A DNA stretch of 64,000 nucleotides from Adlercreutzia caecimuris B7 (GCF_000403355.2 NZ_KE159646.1:700424-764423), one strand, 5' to 3'. Numbered from the stretch's first letter, positions 16,489 to 25,500 are shown. Notes: generated by a model not told the origin, from the letters alone. Made by a program: numbers and translations.

Positions 16489-18768
16489 CTAGTACTTGAT
16501 GGCGGGATCGGCCGTGGTCACCTCGTTGTCGCCGTTGAAGGTGAGGCTGCCCTCGATGGTCACGCGCTTGTCGTCCTCCACGCGGGTCGTGCCCTTGCCG
16601 AAGGGCAGCTCCACATCCTCGTACTGATGCGCCTCGCAGGTGTAGCGCACTACGTCGTCGCCGGCGTAGGTCACGCTCGAGACGCTGTCGATGATGAAGC
16701 GGCCGTCGTTGCTCTTCAGACGCGCGCCGGGCAGGAAGGATTCCGCCAGGGCCACGAGCTCGTTGCCGCGCGATTTGGCGATGTAGAGCGTAACCTCCGA
16801 TCCGCTGTCGAGCTGCGCGCCGGCCTCGGGCTCGGTGGAAAGCGCGGTGCCCTCGGGGGTGTCCTCGGTATAGGACCACAAGGTGGTCACCTCGTAGCCC
16901 TCGTCGGAGAGCGTCTCCTTGGCGGCGTCGGTGTCCATGCCGGCCACATCGGGCACGGTGAAGGGCACGGCCACGGTAACGGTGACAGGCTCGGTGGAGA
17001 GCGCCTCGGTGCCGGCCTTCGGCGACACCTTGAGCACAGTGCCCTCGGCCTTGTTCGACTTCTTCTCCTTGTACTCCACCGCGGTGAAGCCCTCGGCGCC
17101 CAGCGCGTCGGCGGCCTCCTGCCGGGTGAATCCCTTGATATCGGGAATGGCGCGCGGGACGGCCACCTCCAGCACCACCGTGGAGCCCTCGGCGATGCGG
17201 GCGCCCCCGTTCGGCGCCTCGGAGAGCACCGTTCCGGCGGCCTCGTCGGACTTCACCTCGGTCGTCTCGACGGAGAAGCCCTCGCCCTCAAGGGCGGCTA
17301 CGGCCTTATCGCGGGTCATGCCCACCACGGCGGGCACGGTCTTTCCGCCCCAGATCTCGGCCATGTAGGTGCCTCCGGCGAGAAGCGCGAGAGCTGCGCC
17401 GAGGGCAACGGTGACGGCGATGACAAGCGGGGCCTTGCGTCGCTTCGGCCGAGAAGCGGCCCGCTCGGCCGCGCGCGCGGCCTTTGCAGAGCGCTTCTCG
17501 GCCGTCTGGGCGGCTTTTTCCGCCGCGCGCTTGGCCCGCGCCGCCCCCTTCGCCGCCTTTGAATCGGCAGTTTGCCGCGAAGCGCCCGGAGCCTCCTTCG
17601 ACTCGGCGGCCCGCGCCGCCTCGGCGGCATCGGACGAGGCGCCTGGGTCGCCGGCGGCATCGGCCGAAACGGATGCCGCCGGTTTGACCGGAGCGCTGCT
17701 GTCGGAAGCGGCCAGAGCGCCGCCGTCCGCCTCAGCGGGATCGGCCAGCGCGAGGCCCCCCGCGGCATCGGGGTCCGCAGGTTCGCCCGAAGCGCTCTCG
17801 ATGGCCCGTTCGCCGGCAACGGCAAGGCCCGTCTCGGCCCCCGGCAGCTCCAGGGCCGCCTTCGACGCGGGGGTGCCCGCGGGAATGCCGGCAGAGCGGC
17901 GGCGCTTGCTCGTGCGCTCGAAGAGGCTGACCACGCCATCGCCGGTCATGAGCACGGTGTCCAAATCGGCTGCGGGCAGCGCCATGGTGGCGTCGCCGTC
18001 GTCGGCGGCCGCAGCGCCCCTCGCGGCGGCACGGGGCTCCTCGGAGGCGGCGAGAGCAGGGCGATCGGCAACATCGCATGCGGCAGGCGGCTCCTCGCAG
18101 ACGGCGCTCTGCTCGTCGAGCGCCGCCTCGGCGGCGCGGGCTGCCTCGAGAGCCTCGGCGGCTCGAGCCTCCTGCTCGGCCAAAGCCGCGGCGCGCTCGG
18201 CCTCGCGTTCGGTCCGAGCGGCCTCCTTGGCCGAGCGCTCGTCTTCCTTGCGCTGGGCCTTGGCGAACTTCTTCTCGAGACGGCGCTGCTCGCGATCGCG
18301 CTTGCGCTGCTCCCGCGGCGAGAGGCCCAGCGTGTAGTTGCGGGGCCGGGGCACATACTCATCGTGGATGACGGGGATCTCGGCAGTGTCGCCGGCAGCT
18401 GTGGCCGCAGGAGGCACGTAGCTGGAGTCGACGAGGCGCTCGAATCCGGAGAAATCGGGCTCCCGCGGCGGCTCTGGCAGCGGGTCGACCAGATGCGCCA
18501 CCGAGGAACGATCCAGAGGACCGGTGGCCGAAGGCACCACCTCGGGTATCGAGGAGACCCTGCCGATAACGCCCGTGGCATCGGAAGGCGTAATGTCGGG
18601 AACCTGCACGATGGGCGGCACGTCGGTCAGCGCGGCTTCGCGGCGCCGTTCCCGTTCGGCCGGGTCGGGCACCTGGGGCACCCGATCGCTGGACAGGAAC
18701 ACGTGGCCGCACTTCTCGCAGAAGGCGGCATCGTCGCTATTATCGAAGGAGCAGTGGGGGCATCTCAT
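16489..18768 (-). CDS. Zinc-ribbon membrane protein with three extracellular PASTA domains
   Basis: The 759-residue protein starts with a zinc ribbon (MRCPHCSFDN, then FCEKCGH: two CxxC pairs), followed by a long Ala/Glu-rich cytoplasmic region with a charged coiled-coil-like stretch at about residues 155-220 and low-complexity Ala/Ser to about 440. One membrane span lies at about 447-470. Three PASTA repeats follow (about 476-537, 538-603, 604-666), each beginning with a VP/IP-x-V/I-x-G motif. A C-terminal beta-type domain of about 90 residues closes it. PASTA repeats usually sense peptidoglycan fragments in PknB-type kinases or PBPs, but no kinase or transpeptidase domain is present. No close functional assignment is possible. 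Confidence 0.8.
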   Translation of the reverse strand: MRCPHCSFDNSDDAAFCEKCGHVFLSSDRVPQVPDPAERERRREAALTDVPPIVQVPDITPSDATGVIGRVSSIPEVVPSATGPLDRSSVAHLVDPLPEPPREPDFSGFERLVDSSYVPPAATAAGDTAEIPVIHDEYVPRPRNYTLGLSPREQRKRDREQRRLEKKFAKAQRKEDERSAKEAARTEREAERAAALAEQEARAAEALEAARAAEAALDEQSAVCEEPPAACDVADRPALAASEEPRAAARGAAAADDGDATMALPAADLDTVLMTGDGVVSLFERTSKRRRSAGIPAGTPASKAALELPGAETGLAVAGERAIESASGEPADPDAAGGLALADPAEADGGALAASDSSAPVKPAASVSADAAGDPGASSDAAEAARAAESKEAPGASRQTADSKAAKGAARAKRAAEKAAQTAEKRSAKAARAAERAASRPKRRKAPLVIAVTVALGAALALLAGGTYMAEIWGGKTVPAVVGMTRDKAVAALEGEGFSVETTEVKSDEAAGTVLSEAPNGGARIAEGSTVVLEVAVPRAIPDIKGFTRQEAADALGAEGFTAVEYKEKKSNKAEGTVLKVSPKAGTEALSTEPVTVTVAVPFTVPDVAGMDTDAAKETLSDEGYEVTTLWSYTEDTPEGTALSTEPEAGAQLDSGSEVTLYIAKSRGNELVALAESFLPGARLKSNDGRFIIDSVSSVTYAGDDVVRYTCEAHQYEDVELPFGKGTTRVEDDKRVTIEGSLTFNGDNEVTTADPAIKY

Positions 18769-18824
18769 CTACGGTTCTCCTCTTGGGTACGCAAATCAAG
18801 CGTATTGTAGCGCAGATACCGTTT

Positions 18825-19778
18825 CTACGCGCCCTCTCCGTAACCGAATCGGCGAATTTGATTCGCGTCGCGCCGCCAGTTCTTCCGCACCTTCACCGAC
18901 AGATCCAAAAACACCTTCGATCCCAGCAGAAGCTCGAGATCGCGGCGGGCCTCGGTGCCGACGCGCTTGATGGCCGCGCCGCGCTTGCCGATGATGATGC
19001 CCTTCTGGCTGTCGCGCTCCACGTAGATAACCGCGTAGATGCGGTAGAGGTTCGGCTTCTCGAACTCCATCTCCTCCACCCCGACTCCGATGGCATGGGG
19101 CACCTCGTCGAAGAAGTTGCGCAGCACCTTCTCGCGGATGAACTCGGCCACCATCACTTCCAAGGGCTGATCGGTCTCCATGTCTGCGGGGAACCACGCC
19201 GGCCCCTCGGGCAAGAGGAACTGCACCTCTTCCACGAAGGCGTCCACGTTGCGGCCCGTGGTGGACGAGAGCCCTACCATGGCGTCCCAGTCGCACAGTG
19301 CCTCGGCCGCCTCGCGCTGGGCGCTGATCTGGGCATCGCTGGCCATATCGGTCTTTGAGAGCACGCAGATCTTCGCCGAGCCCTTCGCGGCCCGCACCTG
19401 CTCGGCCACCCACTCGTCCCCTCGGCCGATGGGTTGGGAGGCGTCGATGAGCATGGCCACCACGTCCACGTCCTCCAGGGCCTTGATGGCCGAGGTGTTC
19501 AGCTCCTCGCCGAGAGCGTCCTTGGGCTTGTGCAAACCCGGCGTGTCCACGATGATCATCTGCATCTCGTCGGTGGTGTACACGGCGCGGAAGCGGTGGC
19601 GCGTGGTCTGGGCCGTATTGGAGGTGATGGCGATCTTCTTGCCCATGATGGCGTTCAGGAGCGTGGACTTGCCCGCGTTGGGGCGTCCCACCAGGGTGAC
19701 AAATCCGCTCTTGAAGTCGGGGTTGGTGGGGAACGAGCCCCCCATGGGGTTTTCAGCGAAGTAGGCGTCGAGGTCCAT
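18825..19778 (-). CDS. era: GTPase Era
   Basis: Era is the essential GTPase that binds the 3' end of 16S rRNA in 30S maturation. G1 is GRPNAGKST (31-39), G3 DTPG (78-81), G4 SKTD (141-144). A KH domain lies at the end (GIIIGKRGAAIKRVGTEARR, then LGSKVFLDLSVKVRKNWRRD). The 317 residues fit the family, with a short extra N-terminus. It sits ten bases after the diacylglycerol kinase gene and belongs to the phoH-ybeY-dgkA-era run. Confidence 0.97.
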   Translation of the reverse strand: MDLDAYFAENPMGGSFPTNPDFKSGFVTLVGRPNAGKSTLLNAIMGKKIAITSNTAQTTRHRFRAVYTTDEMQMIIVDTPGLHKPKDALGEELNTSAIKALEDVDVVAMLIDASQPIGRGDEWVAEQVRAAKGSAKICVLSKTDMASDAQISAQREAAEALCDWDAMVGLSSTTGRNVDAFVEEVQFLLPEGPAWFPADMETDQPLEVMVAEFIREKVLRNFFDEVPHAIGVGVEEMEFEKPNLYRIYAVIYVERDSQKGIIIGKRGAAIKRVGTEARRDLELLLGSKVFLDLSVKVRKNWRRDANQIRRFGYGEGA

Positions 19779-19788
19779 GCATATCCTT

Positions 19789-20286
19789 TCAGAGCAGGTG
19801 GAGAAGCGGGGGCAGGAACACGATAAGCCCGATGACGGCCGCCCCCGCGCTCGCCAGGAGCACCGCGCCGGCCCCGGCGTCCTTGGCTGCTCGGGCCAGG
19901 GGGTGCCAGGCGGGGCTGGCCAAGTCGGTTACCGATTCCACAGCGGTATTCACCACTTCGGCCGTTGCCACGAGAGTGATGGCGGCCACAATGGCGAGCC
20001 ATTCGGCTCGGGAGATCTGCAGGACGAGGCCGGCGGCCACCGCTGCCAGGGCGCAGGCCAGCTGGATCTTGAGATTGCGCTGGGAGACGAAGGAGTATCC
20101 GATGCCGCGTGCCGCGCAGCGAAACGCGCACAGCAACGGAAAGCGCCCTGTGCCGTCAGTGCGGCTGTCGGCGGCAGTGCGCACCACATGGTCGCACCGG
20201 CAGCTCCTTCCCGACTCGCCGGACGCCGCCGCAGGATTCTCGGCACCGGCAGATGGGGCCGGGTGCCGACCCTCACCGCCGGCCAC
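19789..20286 (-). CDS. dgkA: Diacylglycerol/undecaprenol kinase family protein (DgkA-type)
   Basis: Small membrane kinases of this family phosphorylate diacylglycerol or undecaprenol for lipid recycling. The catalytic helix motif EVVNTAVESVTDL and the second block AKDAGAGAVLLAS are intact, and there are three membrane spans between about residues 72 and 163. The frame starts at ATG 20286, two bases after ybeY, giving an extra N-terminus of about 50 residues rich in Ala, Gly and Cys. No later Met is available; a GTG about 33 codons in could be the real start. It sits in the conserved ybeY-dgkA-era order. Confidence 0.88.
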   Translation of the reverse strand: MAGGEGRHPAPSAGAENPAAASGESGRSCRCDHVVRTAADSRTDGTGRFPLLCAFRCAARGIGYSFVSQRNLKIQLACALAAVAAGLVLQISRAEWLAIVAAITLVATAEVVNTAVESVTDLASPAWHPLARAAKDAGAGAVLLASAGAAVIGLIVFLPPLLHLL

Positions 20287-20288
20287 CG

Positions 20289-20777
20289 CTAGCGACTCTC
20301 GTCCAAGGAGGGCAGATCGCGCTCGGACCAGGCGGTCAGCAGCTCCTTCTCACGGCCCTCCATCACCTCGGCCTCGTCGTCTTGGATGTGGTCGTAGCCG
20401 CACAGGTGCAAAAGCCCGTGCACCAGCAAGAGGCTGATCTCCTGCTCGAAGGAGTTACCGTACTCCTCGGCCTGGCGGGCGGCCACATCCGGCGCGATGA
20501 TGATGTCGCCGAGCTCGTAGATGGGGCAGGCGGGTCCGTCGGCGGCGGTCATGTCGTCAGCGATGTTGTCGCATTCGAAGGAGAGCACATCGGTGGGGCC
20601 CTCGATGCCGCGGAACCGCTCGTTCAGCTCGGCGATAGTGGCATTGTCGACGAAGCTGATGGACACTTCCGTGTTCGCCGGCTTCCCCTCGCTTTTCAGC
20701 ACGAACTGCGCAAGCGATGCCAAGGGCAGCTCGGCCAGCTCCTCTTCGCCATAGGTGAACGTGATCAGGATATCCAT
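20289..20777 (-). CDS. ybeY: Endoribonuclease YbeY
   Basis: YbeY is a zinc endoribonuclease involved in 16S rRNA 3'-end maturation and ribosome quality control. The zinc motif HGLLHLCGYDH supplies H120, H124 and H130. The preceding family block NERFRGIEGPTDVLSFE is present. At 162 residues it has normal length. It begins three bases after phoH and lies two bases before dgkA, so the block is translationally tight. Confidence 0.95.
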   Translation of the reverse strand: MDILITFTYGEEELAELPLASLAQFVLKSEGKPANTEVSISFVDNATIAELNERFRGIEGPTDVLSFECDNIADDMTAADGPACPIYELGDIIIAPDVAARQAEEYGNSFEQEISLLLVHGLLHLCGYDHIQDDEAEVMEGREKELLTAWSERDLPSLDESR

Positions 20778-20780
20778 GGA

Positions 20781-21740
20781 CTATCTCGCCTTTCTGTCCG
20801 CACGCTCGTAGGCGGCCACGATAGTGGCGACCAGGCTGTGGCGCACGACGTCCTTGCCGGTCAGATCGCAGAACGCGATATCTTCGATGCCCTCGAGAAT
20901 GGAGCGCACCTGCACAAGGCCGCTCGTCCCTCGGGGCAGGTCGATCTGGGAAACATCGCCGGTGACGACGATTTTCGCTCCGTTGCCGAGGCGCGTGAGC
21001 GCCATCTTCATCTGCTCGGGCGTAGTGTTCTGGGCCTCGTCCAAGATGATGAAGGCGTCGTTCAAGGTGCGCCCGCGCATGAAGGCCAGAGGCGCGATCT
21101 CGATGACCCCAGCCTCGATGAGGGAGGATGCCTTCTCCATGTCGAACATGGAGTACAGCGCATCGTAGAGCGGGCGGATGTAGGGGTCCACCTTCTCGAA
21201 GAGGGTGCCGGGCAGAAAGCCCAGGTTCTCGCCGGCCTCCACGATGGGACGGGACAGCACGATGCGACCCACTTCCTTACGCTTCAGGGCCGCCACCGCC
21301 ATGGCCATGGCTAGGTAGGTCTTTCCCGTGCCGGCAGGTCCCACGGCGAAGGTGACGGTGTTGTTGCGGATGGCGTCCACGTAGTGCTTCTGGCCGGCGG
21401 TCTTCGGCCGAATGGCGCGCCCCCGAAAGGAGAGCAGCACGTCGTCGCGCAGGGCCGCCGGGGCGAACTCGGCGCGCCGCAGAAGCTCGATGGCACGGCG
21501 CACCGAGTCGGCATCGGGCACCTCGCCCTGGGACGCCATGCGAAACAGGTCGGTGAGAAGCGCCGTGAGCTGCTGCACCTCGATGGGGTCGCCGGCAAGC
21601 GCGACGGTGTCGCCGCGTACGGTAATGCGGGCATCAAAGGCCCCCTCCATCAGGTGGAGCATCTCGTCGGCCTCGCCCACCACAAGCGCCATGTCTACCC
21701 CCGACGGCGCCGTGAGCGTTGTCTGCGTCAAATCAGTCAT
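20781..21740 (-). CDS. phoH: PhoH-like ATPase
   Basis: PhoH-family proteins are cytoplasmic ATPases, probably RNA helicases/ribonucleases linked with YbeY and Era in RNA quality control. The nucleotide-binding core begins VTFAVGPAGTGKTYLAMAMA with Walker A at 134-141. Walker B (NDAFIILDEAQNTTPEQMKM) and the sensor segment KIVVTGDVSQIDLPRG follow. The N-terminal 100 residues are the usual KH-like part. It leads the operon; a TACAAT box lies only seven bases before the ATG. Confidence 0.93.
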   Translation of the reverse strand: MTDLTQTTLTAPSGVDMALVVGEADEMLHLMEGAFDARITVRGDTVALAGDPIEVQQLTALLTDLFRMASQGEVPDADSVRRAIELLRRAEFAPAALRDDVLLSFRGRAIRPKTAGQKHYVDAIRNNTVTFAVGPAGTGKTYLAMAMAVAALKRKEVGRIVLSRPIVEAGENLGFLPGTLFEKVDPYIRPLYDALYSMFDMEKASSLIEAGVIEIAPLAFMRGRTLNDAFIILDEAQNTTPEQMKMALTRLGNGAKIVVTGDVSQIDLPRGTSGLVQVRSILEGIEDIAFCDLTGKDVVRHSLVATIVAAYERADRKAR

Positions 21741-21747
21741 ACTCGCT

Positions 21748-21753
21748 ATTGTA
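21748..21753 (-). promoter_or_regulatory. TACAAT -10 box of phoH, possibly leaderless
   Basis: TACAAT is followed by seven bases and then the phoH ATG, so transcription would start at or next to the start codon. A TGTTGC or TTGCAA lies 15-17 bases upstream as a weak -35. No Shine-Dalgarno precedes the ATG, which fits a leaderless message. This is inference from spacing. Confidence 0.45.
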
Positions 21754-21903
21754 CCTCATCTTGTGCGCTTGCAACAGAAGCCCTTTGAGCCGCCCGCATC
21801 GCACCGCGAAGGCAGGCAGCTGAAGTTCGCGCAAGCGGGCGCGCCGCAGGCGCCCCTTTCCCGCGCAATGCGCCCAATTCGGCTCTTTTCGGCGGGGCTC
21901 GCG

Positions 21904-23358
21904 CTAGCCTTCGGCGCGCTCCTCTTCCACGAGGTTGATGAGCTCCTGTTGGGAATGGACGTTCAGCTTGCGGTAGATGGCCTTCACGTGGCTTTTCACC
22001 GTTTCGTCGCCGATGACGAGCTCCTTGCAGATGAAGGCGCGGTTGCGCCCGCGGGCGAGCAGGCAGAACACATCGGTCTCCCGAACCGTCAAGCGGCTCC
22101 GGCGCGACAGGGCGTCGCAGGCATCCTCCAGAGTGCGCCCCTCCGCGGCGCGCGCCTCTTCTTCCATGGGTCGCACCGAGCCCCAGCCCGTCGAGGCGGA
22201 TCGGCCGCTGAACACGAACAGGCTCACGATCAGCGTAGCGAAAATGACCGCCGCGGACAACATGGCCAATGCGCCGTCGCCCACGAGAAATCCCAAGCCG
22301 AGATCGGCTGCGAGCGATCCGGCGAGCTGGCCTATCTGGATGGCCAGCAGCCCCCAGGCGCACACCCAGGCCGCCGGCAGCTTCTCCCGCGCGGCCAGCA
22401 CGGCCCAGATGGCCCAGAGCACCAAGTAGAAGTATTGGTAGCCGAACTGGTACACGGCGGTGCCCACAACGGACAGCGGCTCGCGCAGAGGCAGGAACAG
22501 GAAGCCCGCGGCCACGAGCGGCAGGGCCACTTGATAGGTCAGGTGATCGAAGTCCATGCGATAGACCACGCTCGTCACGTAGAACGCGCCCGCGGCGGCC
22601 ACGATGGCGACGATGTTCAGCGCGTCGCGCACAGCGATCCACGAGGGGCCGACGGGAGCCATGAGTCCTTTCATGAGTCCGAAGGAGAACCCGAAGAACA
22701 GGGCTACGAGCACTAGCGGCACCGGTATGCGCGCCCGCACGCGCACGTTGAGGTACTGCTGGGGCAGGCGGGGGCGGCGGCGCGTCTGATCGAGGTAGAT
22801 GCCCATGCTGACCACAGGCAGGGCCGCCACGGCTACCTGGGAGGCCATCGGCGGCAGCACGGCGAGAAGCCCGTAGGCCGCAGCTCCCAGGAAGATGGCC
22901 GCCACGAAGCAGCGCGCCAAATAGCGCGGCCCGCATTCCGCCAGCCGCTCGCCCCACAGCACCACGACCGTGGCGCTGCCCACCCCGGTGAGAACCGCCC
23001 CCATGAGGTAGACCGTCGACGCGGCCTCGGGACGCACCAGATCAGGCACAAGCGATGCGCACAGGGTGCCGAGAGCCGTCAGCGCGGCACCCTCAACGGG
23101 CAGCGAGCGCAACTCCGAGAGCGGATTGCGCACCCGGGCAACGAGGAGGAGCGCCGCGATGGCCACCACGTTCGAGAACAGGGACAGCACCCAGAGCGGC
23201 TCCAGCATGCTAACGGGCGACAGCACCAGCGATTCGAGGGCTGCTCCCTCGTCGTAGAAGCGGTTGCTCCAGAATACGCACCAGATCCAGGCCCAGTGGG
23301 CTGCAAAGCCAAGGGCGTCGGGCGTGAGCCACCGGCGCCGTCGTTCATGTATTTCCAT
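21904..23358 (-). CDS. Membrane-bound LuxR-family transcriptional regulator
   Basis: The first 385 or so residues are a polytopic membrane domain with about 10-12 spans and no catalytic motif. The last 65 residues are a LuxR/GerE helix-turn-helix: LTVRETDVFCLLARGRNRAF, then VIGDETVKSHVKAIYRKLNV. This architecture is abundant in Eggerthellaceae, usually beside flavin-dependent reductases, and is thought to sense a small molecule in or through the membrane and activate the neighbouring gene. Here the reductase gene is divergent, starting 271 bases away. The start ATG has GGGAGG upstream. Confidence 0.88.
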   Translation of the reverse strand: MEIHERRRRWLTPDALGFAAHWAWIWCVFWSNRFYDEGAALESLVLSPVSMLEPLWVLSLFSNVVAIAALLLVARVRNPLSELRSLPVEGAALTALGTLCASLVPDLVRPEAASTVYLMGAVLTGVGSATVVVLWGERLAECGPRYLARCFVAAIFLGAAAYGLLAVLPPMASQVAVAALPVVSMGIYLDQTRRRPRLPQQYLNVRVRARIPVPLVLVALFFGFSFGLMKGLMAPVGPSWIAVRDALNIVAIVAAAGAFYVTSVVYRMDFDHLTYQVALPLVAAGFLFLPLREPLSVVGTAVYQFGYQYFYLVLWAIWAVLAAREKLPAAWVCAWGLLAIQIGQLAGSLAADLGLGFLVGDGALAMLSAAVIFATLIVSLFVFSGRSASTGWGSVRPMEEEARAAEGRTLEDACDALSRRSRLTVRETDVFCLLARGRNRAFICKELVIGDETVKSHVKAIYRKLNVHSQQELINLVEEERAEG

Positions 23359-23380
23359 AGCTGCTTATCCTCCCGCGCCC

Positions 23381-23386
23381 ATTATA
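23381..23386 (-). promoter_or_regulatory. -10 box of the luxR-type regulator gene
   Basis: A perfect TATAAT on the minus strand lies 22 bases before the regulator start codon. At -35 no recognisable hexamer is seen, which suggests dependence on an activator. The G/C-run palindromes at 23414-23445 lie just upstream of it. Confidence 0.6.
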
Positions 23387-23413
23387 CGCGACCCCCTCTC
23401 CCTCACTGCTTTT

Positions 23414-23445
23414 GGGGAGGAAAAACCCCTCCCCCCAGTCGGGGG
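23414..23445. promoter_or_regulatory. Candidate operator between LuxR regulator and flavin reductase
   Basis: GGGGAGG (23414-23420) and CCTCCCC (23428-23434) form an inverted repeat with an AAAAACC spacer, and immediately overlapping it a C run and a G run around AGTC form a second dyad ending near 23445. The position, upstream of a -10 box lacking a -35, suits an activator site. Which protein binds is unknown. Confidence 0.4.
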
Positions 23446-23520
23446 AAATCGGGGTCGAGGGAGGCGTTCCCCCGGCCAGCGGGGAGACACCGTCCTGTTC
23501 GTGGCGTTGAATCAGAGCCA

Positions 23521-23580
23521 GGCGCCCATGGTGGGCGCCGACATCGGACGGGACGCGCTCAGGGGAGCACGGCCGATGTC
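23521..23580 (+). promoter_or_regulatory. Leader inverted repeats before the flavin reductase
   Basis: GGCGCCC (23521-23527) and GGGCGCC (23533-23539) form one perfect 7-bp dyad. GACATCGG (23540-23547) and CCGATGTC (23573-23580) form a second 8-bp dyad directly after it. Both lie 50-110 bases before the start codon and could be RNA hairpins in the leader or protein sites. Confidence 0.45.
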
Positions 23581-23629
23581 GTGCCCGGCAGCCAGCCGGG
23601 TTGGGAGGAATCCATTAAGGAGGATCGTC

Positions 23630-25435
23630 ATGACCAACGAACAGAACAGCGGCATCTCCCGTCGCGCCTTTTTGGGCCTCGGCGCCACTGCCGCCGCCGT
23701 GGCCGGTCTTGCGGGCTGCGCGCCCCAGACACCGGTCGAAAGCGCCGCAGGCGGCGAGACGCTGTCCCAGACCGGCGGCATGCCCATGGCCGACAACGGC
23801 GCTTCGGCAGGCCCCGACACCCAGGGCCTGCACAGCTGGGAGATCGCGCCGGAGCCCATTCCCGCCGACGAGATCACCGCGACTGAGGACACCGACGTGC
23901 TCGTGATCGGCGCGGGCCTGGGCGGCTGCTGCGCCACCCTGGCCGCTCTGGAGGAGGGCGCGAAGGTCATCACCATCGACAAGAACAGCGAGCAGGCCAT
24001 CGCCCGCGGCGTGCATATCGCCGGCTTCCACACCAAAGTCCAGGCCGACCTGGTGAAGCAGGGCCTGCTGGAGGAGCCCGACTACGTGCACGTGGTGCGT
24101 CGCTGGATCAACTGGGCCCAGGGCCGCGTGAAGGAGCCGCTGCTGTGGGAATACGCCCGCAAGTCCGGCGCCTGCTTCGACTGGCTCTACGACATCGCCA
24201 AGGCCCAGGGCCTGGAGGCGCTTTTGTGGGACGGCTACTACAAGGGCCCCGATTACACCGAGTACCCCGTCACCCACATCTTCTACAAGGAGGGCATGCT
24301 GGAGGAGACGGTGAACTTCACCTTCTACCAGGGCTCCGGCGTGGGCGACGTGTACGGCAACGCCGTGCTCGTGCCCGCCCTGTACGACGCCATCGCCGCC
24401 AACGGCGGCGAAATCCGCTGGGAGACCAAGTCCGAGCGCCTCGTGCGCGACGGCGAGGGCCCGGTGACCGGCGCCATCGTGAGCACGCCCGAGGGCATGG
24501 TGCAGATCAACGCCAAGTCGGTCGTCATCGCATCGGGCGACTACGCCGCCGATGACGAGATGTTCCAGTACTACGCCCCCATGACCGCCTACGCCATGGA
24601 CGCCCGCTACTACAATCCGCCGGACTGCGACACCGGCGACATGCACAAGCAGGCCATCTGGATCGGCGGCGCCATGCAGCGAAGCGAGCCCCACGCGGCC
24701 GTCATGCACCTCGACTTCGGTGCGGCCTCCTACGGCTTCCTCCACGTGAACTGGGAGGGCAAGCGCTTCAAGAACGAGGACGTGAACACCCAGTCCAAGT
24801 CGGTCACCAAGGCCCTGCAGACCCAGAAGGAGGCCTGGACCATCTACGACGCCAACGGCCTTAAGGCCGTGAAGCAGCAGATGGACGCCGGTCTTGGCGG
24901 CGGCCTGCAGTGGGGCCAGCTGACCCAGCCCGTGGGCGGCGAGTACAACCTGGAGGCCCAGGAGATCGTGCTTCAGGGCGAGATCGAGAGCGGGCTTACC
25001 CAGACAGCCGACACCCTGGAGGAGCTGGCCGGCCTCATGGGCGTGCCCGCCGAGAACTTCGTGGCCACCGTGGAGCGCTACAACGAGCTGTGCGATCTCG
25101 GCAAGGACCTCGATTTCGGCAAGCGCCCCGAGGTGATGGCCAAGGTCGTGGAGCCCCCGTTCTACGCCGGTAAGCTGGAGGCCGACCTGCTCACCATGTG
25201 CGGTGGCCTGCGCACCGACCTGGAGACCCACGTGCTCGATGCCAACGACCAGCCCATCGAGGGCCTCTACGTCTGCGGCTCGGCGGCCGGCGACTTCTTC
25301 GGCGCGGGCGACTACCCCACCTACGTGCCCGGTATCGGCCACGGCCGCTGCGTGACCTTCGGCCGTATGGCCGGCATCAACGCCGCCGGCGGCAACGCCG
25401 ACGAGAAGATTCCGGACTTGGATCTGTTCGCCTAG
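23630..25435 (+). CDS. Tat-exported FAD-dependent reductase lipoprotein (fumarate reductase/flavocytochrome c superfamily)
   Basis: The 601-residue protein carries a Tat signal with the twin arginines R11-R12 (ISRRAFLGLGA) and a lipobox ending at C30 (GLAGC), so it is exported folded and probably lipid-anchored outside. FAD binds at GAGLGG (94-99) after DTDVLVI. The end has the family GLYVCGSAAGDFFGAG and GRCVTFGRMAG flavin segments. There is no haem domain. Compared with fumarate reductases, the HTMGG-like and HGxNRLGG motifs that provide catalytic His and Arg are replaced (LLTMCGG and a GAGDYPTYVPG stretch), so fumarate is unlikely to be the substrate. Related gut enzymes reduce diverse dietary or host compounds. 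AAGGAGG lies six bases before this ATG, and the Tat motif also fixes this start. Confidence 0.87.
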   Translation: MTNEQNSGISRRAFLGLGATAAAVAGLAGCAPQTPVESAAGGETLSQTGGMPMADNGASAGPDTQGLHSWEIAPEPIPADEITATEDTDVLVIGAGLGGCCATLAALEEGAKVITIDKNSEQAIARGVHIAGFHTKVQADLVKQGLLEEPDYVHVVRRWINWAQGRVKEPLLWEYARKSGACFDWLYDIAKAQGLEALLWDGYYKGPDYTEYPVTHIFYKEGMLEETVNFTFYQGSGVGDVYGNAVLVPALYDAIAANGGEIRWETKSERLVRDGEGPVTGAIVSTPEGMVQINAKSVVIASGDYAADDEMFQYYAPMTAYAMDARYYNPPDCDTGDMHKQAIWIGGAMQRSEPHAAVMHLDFGAASYGFLHVNWEGKRFKNEDVNTQSKSVTKALQTQKEAWTIYDANGLKAVKQQMDAGLGGGLQWGQLTQPVGGEYNLEAQEIVLQGEIESGLTQTADTLEELAGLMGVPAENFVATVERYNELCDLGKDLDFGKRPEVMAKVVEPPFYAGKLEADLLTMCGGLRTDLETHVLDANDQPIEGLYVCGSAAGDFFGAGDYPTYVPGIGHGRCVTFGRMAGINAAGGNADEKIPDLDLFA

Positions 25436-25446
25436 GGCATTCCCCA

Positions 25447-25489
25447 CGAGTGCGTCGAGCGCCCCTCCCCTCCGCTTTCGACGCACTCG
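25447..25489 (+). repeat. Perfect 12-bp inverted repeat after the flavin reductase
   Basis: CGAGTGCGTCGA (25447-25458) and TCGACGCACTCG (25478-25489) flank a 19-base loop. It precedes the strong terminator and may be a second stem of the transcript end. Confidence 0.7.
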
Positions 25490-25500
25490 ATCCCACCTCA

